Assembly: GCA_963851245.1 (NCBI GenBank)
Contig: CAWKOH010000004.1
Coordinates: forward strand, 248,001 to 312,000
Length of the DNA stretch: 64,000 bases
Source of the DNA: CAWKOH01 sp963851245
GTDB lineage: Bacteria; Actinomycetota; Acidimicrobiia; Acidimicrobiales; Palsa-688
Direction of reading: 5' to 3'
Of the stretch, positions 7,726 through 16,679 are shown piece after piece; positions within the stretch are counted from its first letter, which is position 1, and each line of letters opens with the position of its first letter. The notes beneath the pieces are model-generated. The model ran no database searches, was not told the DNA's origin, and saw nothing but the letters and a program-made list of their open reading frames with translations. A program made the position numbers and the translations under genes.

Positions 7726-8880
7726 TCAGGCTGGTACTCGGACCTGCACCGGGTAGGTGGATCCCAGGTAGGTGCCATCGGGCCGGTGGAAACGCAGCTC
7801 GCTGTTGGGGTCGCCTGTGACGGTGAAGCCGGTGTGGATCATGCGATGGTGGCGGCGGCAGGCGCACATTCCGTTATTGATATCGGTAGCCCCTCCCGTT
7901 TCCCACTCACTGATGTGGTGGACGTCGTAATGCCGGAAGCTGCAGCCGACGAAGCGGCAGTGCCCTCCATCCCTCACGCTGATGGCCCTCCGCTGGGCGG
8001 TGCTCCACTCGCGTGTCTTTCGGCCCAGGTTCAGCGGTTCGCCGCCGCCTGTCACGGTGTGGGCCACCGTGCTGGCGTCGCAGGCGATCATGGCGGCGTC
8101 AGCCGCGTCAAGGGGACTGCCATCCATAAACGTCAGGGTGGCACCCTCGTGGCGGGACACGACATGGACCATGTAGCGGTCGTCGCCGGCGGCCTGGCCG
8201 CCATTTGCGTGCGCCCAGGCCGTGCGCACCAGGTCCATGAACGAGTCGGCCTTCTTGGATGAGCGGGTGGGCTCGTCGATCGGAGCTTCTTCGGCCACCC
8301 AGTCTCCGCCTGAAGACTCGTCCACACCCCGGGGCCGGTACCGCAGGTCCAGGAAAGCCTGGAAGGCCGCCGCGAACTCCTCCAGCTCGACGTCGCCCAG
8401 GTTGATGACCAACTGCCCGGACCCGTTATCGCCCCGGACGATCTTCACGTCACGAGCCCGCTCGACCGCGTCCGCTGGCGGTCGCTCCTGTTGTGCGTAC
8501 AGCCCGTAGGAGCGCACCACCCTCTCCAGGTCCACGATGCTGGCCTGGCCGCTCTGCGCCAGCTCCACGAGCGCCTCGTCCACGGCCGGGTCGGGGCGGT
8601 CAATGCGGGTGATGGCCCGCGCCGCCGAGTACGACAGGCGCCCCTGCCGGAAGGCCTCGGCCACTATCGGCCGGCGCTGCAGTTCGTGGGCGACCCGCAG
8701 CTTCTCGAAGGCGGTAGATCGGGCCATGTTGGTGCGCCAGACCAGCCAGGTGGCGCAGGAGAACTGGCCGTCGAGGGCCCACAGCCCGTCGCGATCGAAC
8801 TCGGCCAGGCGCTCCAGCCACAAGGCCTCGGCCCGGTCGATGTCCGCCCGGTGCTCGATGAGCCATTGCCCGACATCCAC
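7726..8880 (-). CDS. DUF222/13E12-repeat HNH endonuclease-like protein
   Basis: The 384-residue protein has an N-terminal DUF222 region (AEALWLERLAEFDRDGLWAL, FSCATWLVWRTNMARSTAFEK, FRQGRLSYSAARAITRI). Its C-terminal HNH motif is complete: CRFVGCSFRHYDVHHI, then GGATDINNGMCACRRHHRMIH. These proteins are multi-copy in actinobacteria and their biological role is unsettled. The start at ATG 8880 follows GAGGAGG. The gene is divergent from the LLM oxidoreductase at 9018. The 139 bases between its stop and the kinase gene hold nothing I recognise. Confidence 0.9.
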   Translation of the reverse strand: MDVGQWLIEHRADIDRAEALWLERLAEFDRDGLWALDGQFSCATWLVWRTNMARSTAFEKLRVAHELQRRPIVAEAFRQGRLSYSAARAITRIDRPDPAVDEALVELAQSGQASIVDLERVVRSYGLYAQQERPPADAVERARDVKIVRGDNGSGQLVINLGDVELEEFAAAFQAFLDLRYRPRGVDESSGGDWVAEEAPIDEPTRSSKKADSFMDLVRTAWAHANGGQAAGDDRYMVHVVSRHEGATLTFMDGSPLDAADAAMIACDASTVAHTVTGGGEPLNLGRKTREWSTAQRRAISVRDGGHCRFVGCSFRHYDVHHISEWETGGATDINNGMCACRRHHRMIHTGFTVTGDPNSELRFHRPDGTYLGSTYPVQVRVPA

Positions 8881-9017
8881 GGTGCCTCCTCCTCGTCAGA
8901 TACTTGCCATCCAAAGAGGAGGTCATCGGGCCCGACCTCGAGGCGCCAAGCACCATGGTACCAAACGTTTGTTCGTATCGGTCGGCCTCTTCTACCCCGA
9001 GGAACTAGAACGGCGTC

Positions 9018-9953
9018 ATGATGCGAGTCGGAATATCCATCGGCACCACCTACCCGACCGACGGCCCCGGCGGCCACCGGGAAGGTCCCCGCTCGGTGCT
9101 CTCCCAGGCCCAGGCTGCCGGCCGCGCCGGTCTCGACACTTTGAGCCTGGGTGATCATCACGCCACCGGTCCCGTCGGGTACGTGCAGAACGTGCCGATG
9201 CTGGGCCGGATACTGGCCGAGTGGGACAACCGGCCTCTGGGCTGCCTGTTCCTGGTGCCGCTGTGGCACCCGGTGCTCATGGCCGAGCAGATCGGGACCC
9301 TGGCGGCCATGTCGTCCGCTCCGTTTGTCGTCCAGACCGGGCTCGGTGGCGGCGATGCGCAGTTCCGGGCCATGGGTGTCGATCTGGGAAAGAGGGCGGC
9401 CCTTCTGGAGGAGGGAATCCGGGTGGCCCAGGCCCTTCTGCGCGGTGAGAGCGTGGATAGTGAGACTCACGCCGTCCAGGGCGCCAGGATCGCCCCGTTG
9501 CCCCCGCACGGAACGGAATGGTGGATCGGCGGGGACGTGGCTAAGGCAATCGACCGGGCGGCCCGTCTGGGGGACTGCTGGTACGGCAACGCCAACCTGA
9601 CGCCGGAGACGGCAGCGCGGGGCATGGATATCTACCGGGACGCTCTCGCCCGCCACGATCGCCAACCGGCGCGCATCCCGATCCGCAAGGACGTGTTCAT
9701 TGCCGAGAACCGGTCGGAGGCAGAGAAGGTGGGCGACGCCCTGGTCGAGGCCGGCTATCGCGGCTTCGACCGCCGGGCGGTGGCCTACGGCGACCCCACC
9801 ACCGTGGCCGAGCAACTGGCCATCTACGGTGACATAGGCTTCACCGACGTCATCATCCGCATCATGGCGCCGCTCCCTCCCGAACTGGGTCCCGACGCCA
9901 CGGTGCGGTCGGTCGAGCTGGCCGGCGAGGTGCGCCAGGCCCTGACCACCTGA
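9018..9953 (+). CDS. LLM-class flavin/F420-dependent oxidoreductase
   Basis: The 311-residue bacterial-luciferase-fold barrel starts MMRVGISIGTTYP. It has GLDTLSLGDHHATGP in the N-terminal half, GTLAAMSSAPFVVQTGLGGG (the SAGR-like phosphate-binding strand region), LLEEGIRVAQALLRGESV, and a C-terminal FTDVIIRIMAPLPPE. Family members use F420 or FMN. F420 is likelier in this type of organism, but the cofactor is an inference. ATG 9018 and ATG 9021 are both possible starts. It is unlinked to the luxCE-like genes at 42-44 kb and is not a luciferase subunit by any evidence here. Confidence 0.88.
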   Translation: MMRVGISIGTTYPTDGPGGHREGPRSVLSQAQAAGRAGLDTLSLGDHHATGPVGYVQNVPMLGRILAEWDNRPLGCLFLVPLWHPVLMAEQIGTLAAMSSAPFVVQTGLGGGDAQFRAMGVDLGKRAALLEEGIRVAQALLRGESVDSETHAVQGARIAPLPPHGTEWWIGGDVAKAIDRAARLGDCWYGNANLTPETAARGMDIYRDALARHDRQPARIPIRKDVFIAENRSEAEKVGDALVEAGYRGFDRRAVAYGDPTTVAEQLAIYGDIGFTDVIIRIMAPLPPELGPDATVRSVELAGEVRQALTT

Positions 9954-10004
9954 GCGGCGCCTTTCGCTGGCCGCTTGGTGGGTTGAGCACCATGCGACCG
10001 ACTC

Positions 10005-10018
10005 ATGGCGTACGCCAT
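10005..10018. repeat. 14-base perfect palindrome between convergent genes
   Basis: ATGGCGTACGCCAT is fully self-complementary and lies between the 3' ends of the LLM gene and the TIGR03086 gene. As RNA it could form a 5-bp stem with a GUAC loop, a weak bidirectional terminator without a clear U-tract. A protein site is equally possible. Confidence 0.45.
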
Positions 10019-10029
10019 CGATCGCGCTG

Positions 10030-10578
10030 TTAAGCCCGGCGGCCCAGGAAATACAACAGTTGAGTCTGCTCGTCCGCACCTTTCGGTGGCTCCAGTTTCG
10101 GCCCGAACACACCCGGCCGGCGGATCATGGCGTCCATGGGTTCGAGCAGCTGCCGTGACAGGTGAGTCGCGTCCGGATCCAGACGCTCGTCACCCCCGAC
10201 GGCCCGGGCCAGGTCCCAGGTATGGACGAGAGTGTCCATCGCGACCAGGCTGCCCACAGCCTGCTCGAGGGGCGTGGGTCCGCCGGGCCCCCTTACAGGC
10301 TTGGCCAACGCTTCAGGATCCTTGGTCAGAGCACTGAGACGTCCGTAAGCCTCCGACCAGGCTTCGACCGGATTTTCGTCCTCACCCATGAGTTGCGCTT
10401 CGCCGCCAGTTGCTTCCGCCGCGATTGACCGGTAGTTGCGAACAACGTGGCCTACGACGTCTCGGGCCGTCCAGTCCTCGCACGGTGACTGTGCGCTCCA
10501 CTTGTCCTGCGGCACCGCCTGAACTCTCTTGTCGAACCCGGAGGCCGCCGACTCGAACCGCTCCGTCATCTCGCTCAT
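10030..10578 (-). CDS. TIGR03086-type metal-binding DinB-fold protein
   Basis: The 182-residue protein carries WSAQSPCEDWTARDVVGHVV near the N-terminus and AMDTLVHTWDLARAVG in the C-terminal half. These are the His ligands and signature of the TIGR03086/mycothiol-dependent maleylpyruvate isomerase-like four-helix bundle. The start MSEMTERF at 10578 follows an AGGAGGAG-type site. A thiol-dependent transferase or isomerase role is inferred from the family only. It stands alone between the LLM gene and the VapC gene. Confidence 0.88.
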   Translation of the reverse strand: MSEMTERFESAASGFDKRVQAVPQDKWSAQSPCEDWTARDVVGHVVRNYRSIAAEATGGEAQLMGEDENPVEAWSEAYGRLSALTKDPEALAKPVRGPGGPTPLEQAVGSLVAMDTLVHTWDLARAVGGDERLDPDATHLSRQLLEPMDAMIRRPGVFGPKLEPPKGADEQTQLLYFLGRRA

Positions 10579-10647
10579 CTTTGTTCTCCTCCTGTGCCCG
10601 ACCTCTCCAACATAGGCAACTGAAGGGTCGCGCGCCCTCGATGCCGA

Positions 10648-11040
10648 CTACCACACCGTGATGTCAGGAGGGTGACCGTGTTTGCGCAGCACGCGATCCT
10701 TCGTGACGAGGCGCCATCCATGTTCGACCGCTGTTGCGTAGATGATTCGATCGGCCGGGTCGCCCGAGAAGCCTGTGGGAAGCGAGACTGCGGTTTCGGC
10801 AATGGCGGGAGTTATCCCGACAGTCCGCACATCTCGGGCCAGTTCGACCAGCCAGGTTCTGATCGGGATGTTCAGCTCGATCCGCTCATGGTGGGCCATC
10901 CAGGCCAACTCGTACCAGGTGACGGCCGATACGGCGAGCTCGTCTGACCCTTCGATGATCCGGGTCGCATCCCGGCTGAGGCGATCGGGTTCGGCCGACC
11001 ACCAATGGACCACGTGGGTGTCGAGCAGGACAGTCGTCAC
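10648..11040 (-). CDS. vapC: VapC-type PIN-domain toxin
   Basis: The 130-residue protein starts VTTVLLDTHVVHWW (first acidic ligand D in LLDTH). It has SAVTWYELAWMAH (second acidic position) and GDPADRIIYATAVEHGWRLVTKD (last acidic cluster). This is the PIN nuclease quartet, so an RNase toxin is expected. GTG 11040 overlaps the antitoxin stop as GTGA, which decides the start over the longer frame to 11052. Confidence 0.9.
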   Translation of the reverse strand: MTTVLLDTHVVHWWSAEPDRLSRDATRIIEGSDELAVSAVTWYELAWMAHHERIELNIPIRTWLVELARDVRTVGITPAIAETAVSLPTGFSGDPADRIIYATAVEHGWRLVTKDRVLRKHGHPPDITVW

Positions 11041-11264
11041 GAAGCGTTCCAACGCTCCCCGGTCGAGAAGATGCCATCGTCTTGAGTGGCGGTCCTCGCT
11101 TTACCGGCCAAGCGGCCCTTCGCTGCTCGGGGCCCTTGAGCCGGAACGAGTCTGGCCACGGTGTGCCCGTGCTTGGTGATCTCGACCTCGTCGCCTGCCG
11201 CCACCTCGTCGAGCAGAGCCAGGAGGGTGGCTTTCGCTTCGGTTGCGGTCAGTTGACGAGTCAT
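11037..11264 (-). CDS. Phd/YefM-family antitoxin partner of VapC
   Basis: The 75-residue protein starts MTRQLTATEAKATLLALLDE and continues VAAGDEVEITKHGHTVARLV. This is the Phd/YefM DNA-binding fold, with the usual TKHGxxVARLVP strand. The C-terminal half is basic, then ends DDGIFSTGERWNAS, the toxin-binding tail. The start at ATG 11264 lies only about 8 bases from a palindromic operator, so the mRNA is probably nearly leaderless. It is coupled to vapC by a 4-base overlap. Confidence 0.9.
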   Translation of the reverse strand: MTRQLTATEAKATLLALLDEVAAGDEVEITKHGHTVARLVPAQGPRAAKGRLAGKARTATQDDGIFSTGERWNAS

Positions 11265-11265
11265 G

Positions 11266-11287
11266 TGACCACTATAATGGTCATTAT
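11266..11287. promoter_or_regulatory. Overlapping palindromes, probable toxin-antitoxin operator-promoter
   Basis: Two nested inverted repeats precede the antitoxin start: TGACCA-CTATAA-TGGTCA (11266-11283) and ATAATG-GT-CATTAT (11274-11287). On the minus strand the second contains TATAGT, a plausible -10 just before ATG 11264. The arrangement fits Phd-type autorepression. Confidence 0.6.
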
Positions 11288-11329
11288 CGGATTGGCTGGC
11301 GCGCCCGAGCAGTGGCGGTCGCTTGTCCA

Positions 11330-13216
11330 TCATCCGCGGTCCCACAGGCGTTCGGTCAGCCCGGATGCCCGAGCGATGCGCCGGCCCACCGCCCCCCGGA
11401 TCGCCTCCTCGGCGCCCACTATCAACAAACCGCGCTTGGCTCGGGTGACCGCGGTGTAGAGCAGCTCCCTGGTGAGCAGCCGGGAAGCAGGCGGCGGCAG
11501 GAGGAGGGTGACGCGGTCGAACTCGGACCCCTGGCTCTTGTGGATGGTCATGGCGTAGACCGTTTCCACGTCGGCCAGCCGGGACGGGCTGACCGGGCGA
11601 GGCGAGCCGCCGCCGTCGTCGAAGACCACGCTCACCCGCGCCGTCGAGTCGTCCTGGCCAGCAACGGTCACGCCGGTGTCGCCGTTGAAGAGCCGCAGGC
11701 TGTAGTCGTTGGCCGTCACCATCACCGGGCGGCCGGCGTACCAAGTCCCTTCGCCGGCGAGCTCCGGCCGGTCCTCCGCCAGCCAACCCTCGATGAGGCT
11801 GTTCCACTCCGACACCCCGTCCGCGCCCCGACGGTGGGCGCAGAGGAGACGGTGACGCCCTAGCTCGGCGAGCGCACCGCTGCTGTCGCCGCGCCGGGCG
11901 GCGTCGATCAGCCGTCCGGTCCACGCCGTAACCGGATCTCGCAGCGCCGAAGTTGAAGCTGCCGGCTCCGAATCGAGCCACGCCACCGCCTCGTCGCCGC
12001 GTCGGAGTATGTCCATAACGGTGTCCCCGTCGCCGGACTCCACTGCCGCGGCCAGGTCGGCCAAGGCGCCTGCGAAGCGGTGATTGGTCCGCAGCACGGC
12101 GATGGTCCCGGCCATCGGGGAGTCGCTCACATCCGCGCCGCCTGCGTCGGCACCCGCCGCCGGCCCCACCACGTCCGCCAGCACGGCGCCGGCCTCCACC
12201 GATACGAGCTGCTCCGGATCGCCCACCAGCACCAGTCGGGCGTCGGGCCGGACAGCCTCTACCAGGCGGGCCATCAGTGACAGCGAGATCATCGACGCCT
12301 CGTCGACGACGATCACGTCGTGAGGAAGGCGCAGGCCCCGGTGATGCCGGAAGCGGGACGTGCCCCTCCAGTTGCCGAGCAAACGGTGGAGCGTCAACCC
12401 GCCAGTGCCGGCCACCCGGTCCGCGGCACCAGCGGTGATCGCTCCGGCGTCGACCAGGCGAGACGCCTCGGCCCGCACCGCTTCCTCCAGGCGAGCCGCC
12501 GCCTTGCCGGTCGGTGCGGCCAGGCCAACCAGAGGAGGTCGTTCGCCCGCTGCGGCAGCCTGCTCGAAGAGCACGGCGAGGAGGCGCGCGACCGTTGTCG
12601 TCTTGCCCGTGCCGGGGCCGCCGGCGATCACGCTGAAGAGCCGGCCCACCGCGGTGGTCACGGCCGCCACCTGATCCTGGTCGGCCGCGTCGCCGAACAG
12701 CCGGGACACGCTGTCGGCCAGCACGGTGGGGTCCGATGGCGGCGCCGGCGCGCCGGCGCGCGCCAGTATGTCGTCCGCGACAGCCACCTCGTCCCGCCAG
12801 TAACGATCGAGGTAGAGCGACCTACCGATCAGCCGCAGAGGGCGGTCCTCGTCGGTATCACCGATGGCTACGAGCGGGCTGGCCGCCACCAGTTCGAGCC
12901 ACCCGCCGGGCGAGGGCCAGGGCAGGGCATCCACATCCACTTCCTCGGGCGCGTCGGCACCGGCGACGGCCCGCACGGTCTCCAGGTCCACCGAGACGTG
13001 ACCGACCCGCGGGGCCCGCACGGCCAGGGCGACGGCCAGGGTTGCGTCCTCCGAGGTCTCGCCGCCGAGGCGTGCCACCCGCGAGGCCGTGTGCACGTCG
13101 GCCGGCACCAGCACGCCGGCCCGGTTGAACACCTGGAGCAGCTCGTGATCATCCGACCCGTAGACCAGCGACACGTCGTAGACGTCGAGCACTTCACGCC
13201 GCTGCAGATCCGTCAT
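11330..13216 (-). CDS. recD: Exodeoxyribonuclease V alpha subunit (RecD helicase)
   Basis: The 628-residue protein starts at ATG 13216. The N-terminal RecBC-contact region is followed by the SF1B motor: Walker A in IAGGPGTGKTTT (about 199-208), Walker B in VIVVDEASMISLS, and motif III-like LVLVGDPEQLVSV. The C-terminal helicase lobe ends with YAMTIHKSQGSEFDRVTLLL and LYTAVTRAKRGLLIVG. It is the 5'-3' motor of RecBCD for double-strand-break processing. It overlaps recB by ATGA and is the only intact subunit gene of the three. Confidence 0.95.
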   Translation of the reverse strand: MTDLQRREVLDVYDVSLVYGSDDHELLQVFNRAGVLVPADVHTASRVARLGGETSEDATLAVALAVRAPRVGHVSVDLETVRAVAGADAPEEVDVDALPWPSPGGWLELVAASPLVAIGDTDEDRPLRLIGRSLYLDRYWRDEVAVADDILARAGAPAPPSDPTVLADSVSRLFGDAADQDQVAAVTTAVGRLFSVIAGGPGTGKTTTVARLLAVLFEQAAAAGERPPLVGLAAPTGKAAARLEEAVRAEASRLVDAGAITAGAADRVAGTGGLTLHRLLGNWRGTSRFRHHRGLRLPHDVIVVDEASMISLSLMARLVEAVRPDARLVLVGDPEQLVSVEAGAVLADVVGPAAGADAGGADVSDSPMAGTIAVLRTNHRFAGALADLAAAVESGDGDTVMDILRRGDEAVAWLDSEPAASTSALRDPVTAWTGRLIDAARRGDSSGALAELGRHRLLCAHRRGADGVSEWNSLIEGWLAEDRPELAGEGTWYAGRPVMVTANDYSLRLFNGDTGVTVAGQDDSTARVSVVFDDGGGSPRPVSPSRLADVETVYAMTIHKSQGSEFDRVTLLLPPPASRLLTRELLYTAVTRAKRGLLIVGAEEAIRGAVGRRIARASGLTERLWDRG

Positions 13217-16200
13217 CGGCGCCCGCCTACGAACAGGTCGGACAGGCCCACGATCAGTTCCGCCGGCGGGGCCCATGAGAACACCCCGCAAGGGTGACCG
13301 TCTATAACCGGGGTGTCCTGGCCCACCATGCCGCGCAGGAAGAGATAGAGCACCCCGCCGAGGTTCACTTCAGGCGAGTAGCCCGGTAGCCGCCAGCGCA
13401 GGTAGCGGTGCAAGGCGACAAGGTAGAGAAGCGCCTGCAGCGGGTAGTGGTGTCGCTGCATCTCGGCGTCGAGTGCGGACGGCCGGTAGTGCCAGGCGGT
13501 CAGGGGCCGTCCGTCCTCGCCCAGCCAGTTGGTCTTGTAGTCCGCCACGTACCAGCGTTGGACGCCGCCCCCCGATGTCCGGCGGAACACCAGGTCCAGG
13601 CTGCCCGTCAGGTAGCCGCGCAAGGTCGTCGCCAGCAGGGGATCCAGCAGGCGGTCCGGGTAGCCCGCCAGCGGGCCCTCCGGCGCCATGTGGGCGGTCA
13701 GGACGGCGGCGATGTCGGCAGTCGACACCTGCCCGTCCGGGGCGTCGCCGCCCGCGAGGGGGAGCTCGAAATGCAGCTCGTCAACGCGGTCGGCCCGGGC
13801 AATGTCTCGCAGGGAAGCGCCCGGCAGCAGTGGCCCCAGCTGGGTGCCGACGGCCGCCGCCAACCCTTCACCGAGCACGCCGGCGTCACCGGCGATGCCG
13901 GCTCCCGAAGTCTCGGCCGAGCGGATCGCCGTGTCCATCTCGGCGGCCAGATCGGGTGCGGCGAAGTCGATGCCCTCCAGGACTGCGTGCACGAACGTGC
14001 CCACCTCCCGCCCGCCCGGGGTGCCGGCCAGCGGACTCACCGCCCAATCGCTGCCGGCGGAGGCCTCCTCGTCGGCCGGCGGGCTGCCCGCTCCGACGGG
14101 CAGCTGTGGTTCGTCATCGATGCCCGGGTTCTCGGGCTCGCTGCCGACGTTGTCGGCGCCGGCGGACCAGTGGTAGGCGGCCTCGGTCATGCTGGAGTAG
14201 GAGGCTCGCCGCCAGCGCAGGTCGAGCACCCGGTCGAAGTGGGCCGCTTCGAGGGCGGCCGTGCCTCCCCCCACCCGCGTCGTCCCGGAGGTAGTTGACG
14301 CCGTCACGCCAGGCCCGGCGTCCTCCACGGCTATCAGCCCCGCCCGGGCATTAGCGAGGAGCTTGTCGAGTTCGGCGCGTATATCTCTGTCCCTGGGCTC
14401 ACCGCGAAGGGGTCGCCAACCTGGCCGGTAAGTCCGTCCCGGCACATGAGCAGCCGCCCGAGAGGCGAGTAGCGGGAATCGTGGGCCCGGCCCCACCACA
14501 TGACGACCTGGTGGCGGGCCCGGGTCAGGGCCACATACATGAGGCGAAGATCCTCACCGCGCTGTTCGGACGTGGCGGCCTCGCGGTGGTCGTTGTAGCG
14601 CTTCCTGGCTGGACCGCTCTTCTCGGTGGTGCCGACGTCGAGCGTGCGGGCGCCGTTGTTGGCGGCGTCGTGGAAGACGACCGCCTTGTTGCCCGTCGGC
14701 GACGCCTCCCACAGGTAGGGGCAGTAAACAACACCGAACTCGAGGCCCTTGGCCCGGTGCACGGTCATCACCTGCACGGCTTCGGCGTCGGAGTCGAGGC
14801 GCCGGCTGCGCTCCTCGGCCGCGGCCTGATCGACGTCGACCTCGGTGATGCGCCGGGCCAGCCAGACCCGCAGACGTGGCCACCCCCATCTGGCCGCCGG
14901 CGGCCTCGACGTGGAGCAGTTCGGCTACCTGGCCCAGGTCGGTGAGCTCCCGCTCGCCGCCAGTAGTGGCCACCACCCGGGCGGGCAGGCCTTCGGTGAC
15001 CGTGATCGACCGGTAGAGGGCGGCCACTCCGTAGCCGGTCAGGATGGCCGACCAGGGTGGATCCGGTGTGGACCGCCTCCCATGTGCGCTCGTCGGCGGT
15101 GGCGGCTTCGGTGGCCGTCATGCCGACGAAAGGCGTGAGAGCCACGGCCGCCGCCCGGGACCGGGACGCCGGCTCCTCCAGCGCCTCGAGAAGGCGCAGC
15201 CAGTGGGCGGCGGCCTCGGAAACGAAGATGCTGTCGATCCCTGCGATCACCGCGGGCACTCCGGCAGCCCTGAGCGCATCGCGTACTGCGATCGGCCTTT
15301 GTTGGTCTTGGTGAGCACACCGATGTCGGCGGGCGCCACCGGGCGCCAATCGTCATCTAAAGGTGGCGCCGGTTGGTTGGCGGCGCTGATCCGTCCGGCG
15401 GAGCCGAGCAGCCCGGCGATGTCGGCGGCCACATCCCGGGCGATCCAGTCCGCCAGCGAATCCTTCTGCAGCAAACCCTTGGCCCCGGTGCGGCGGATGT
15501 CCGGCTCGTCGTTGTCGACCAGGCGGATGCGGAGCGGGCTGGTCGCCGGGAAGTCCCGGATGGAGCTTTGCTGATGGCCGGCGGGCGCGTTGACCGACCG
15601 GAAGACGATGGCGTCGTCGCCCATGTTGAAGCGGAAAAAGGAGGGCCTCCGTGGCGTCGAGCAGGTGCTGGTCGGCCCGCCAGTTCTGGGCGAGGGTGAA
15701 GGTCCTGCTTTGCTGGGCGGCGGCAAGGTAGGAGTGGACGTCGGCTCCCCGGAACGAATAGATGGCCTGCTTGGGGTCGCCGACCAGCACGACGGTCGTG
15801 GCCCCGTCGCCAAAAGCGGTGCGGACGATCCTCCACTGGACCGGGTCCGTGTCCTGGAACTCGTCGACCAGCACGACCCGGTAACGCCGACGCAGGCGCC
15901 GGCAGGCCAGCGGGCCCCGCACAGGATCTTCGAGGGTGTCGGCCAGCCGGGAAAGGAGATGGTCGTAGGTCAGCAGGTTGTCGTCCTGCAGGCGGCGGGC
16001 CACTTCGCTCTGGGTCTTCGCCACCAGACGGGCCAGCAGCCCGTCCGGGTCGTCGCTGGCCGGAGGCGCCAACTCCACGCCAGGGTTGCCGACGGCGAGA
16101 GAGGCGGCCAGGCCGGCCTCACCACGTGTGAAGGCGGGCGGACCATGCAGCAAGGACCAGCGCAGGTACAGGTCGTCGACCACCTCGTCGATGAGGCCGG

Positions 16201-16679
16201 CCGGGTCCTCGATCAGGGTGGCGCCGGCCGCCACATCGCCGGCCGAGCCCAGCCCGGTCAGAACCAGCTGGCAGAAACCGTGGGTGGTGGCGATGGTGGC
16301 GGAGTCGAAGTTGGCAACGGCGGTGGCGAGGCGCTGCTGGCGGTCAGCGATCTCGGACTCGGTTCCGCTCGCCAGTAGGAGGGCGACATCGTCGTCGACT
16401 GGGACGGGCTCGTCGCATTGGAGAAGCCGGCCCAGCCGGTCTGCCGCCGTCACCAGACGGCGCCTGACCCGGTCGCGCAGCTCGCCGGTCGCCATCCGGG
16501 TGAAGGTGACGGCCAGGATGTTCTCGAGGGGCACGCCCGCGGCTACGAACCGGGTCACCAGCGCAGCTAATCGTGAACGTCTTGCCGGTGCCGGCGCTGG
16601 CCTCAAGGACGGTGAGGCCCGGCTCCGGCAGGGCGCCGCACACGTCGAACGGCACGGGCCCGCCACCCACGTCGGTCAT
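13213..16679 (-). pseudogene. recB: Exodeoxyribonuclease V beta subunit (RecB), about six frame changes
   Basis: It starts MTDVGGGPVPFDVCGALPEP with Walker A VLEASAGTGKTFTI. It continues in other frames with ENILAVTFTRMATGELRDRV, VVLVDEFQDTDPVQW, VVLVGDPKQAIYSFRG, VMTVHRAKGLEFGVVYCPYL and VALTRARHQVVMWWGRA. The C-terminal nuclease has LDLVFRR and WYVADYKTNWLG (the D...DYK motif). All domains are present in order. The frame changes near 16567, 15640 (at a CTTTTTCC run), 15297, 15045, 14880 and 14400. The start overlaps recC by ATGA and the stop overlaps recD by ATGA. This is either a real RecB with consensus indels or a decaying gene. Confidence 0.85.

Noticed and set aside
9018..9953. LLM protein as the luciferase subunit matching the luxC/luxE-like genes
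   Set aside because: It is 33 kb away, has no LuxA or LuxB partner, and LLM-family enzymes are very common in actinobacteria with F420 or FMN.
10005..10018. Palindrome as an attachment site for a mobile element
   Set aside because: No integrase, repeat partner or tRNA is nearby; a weak hairpin is simpler.
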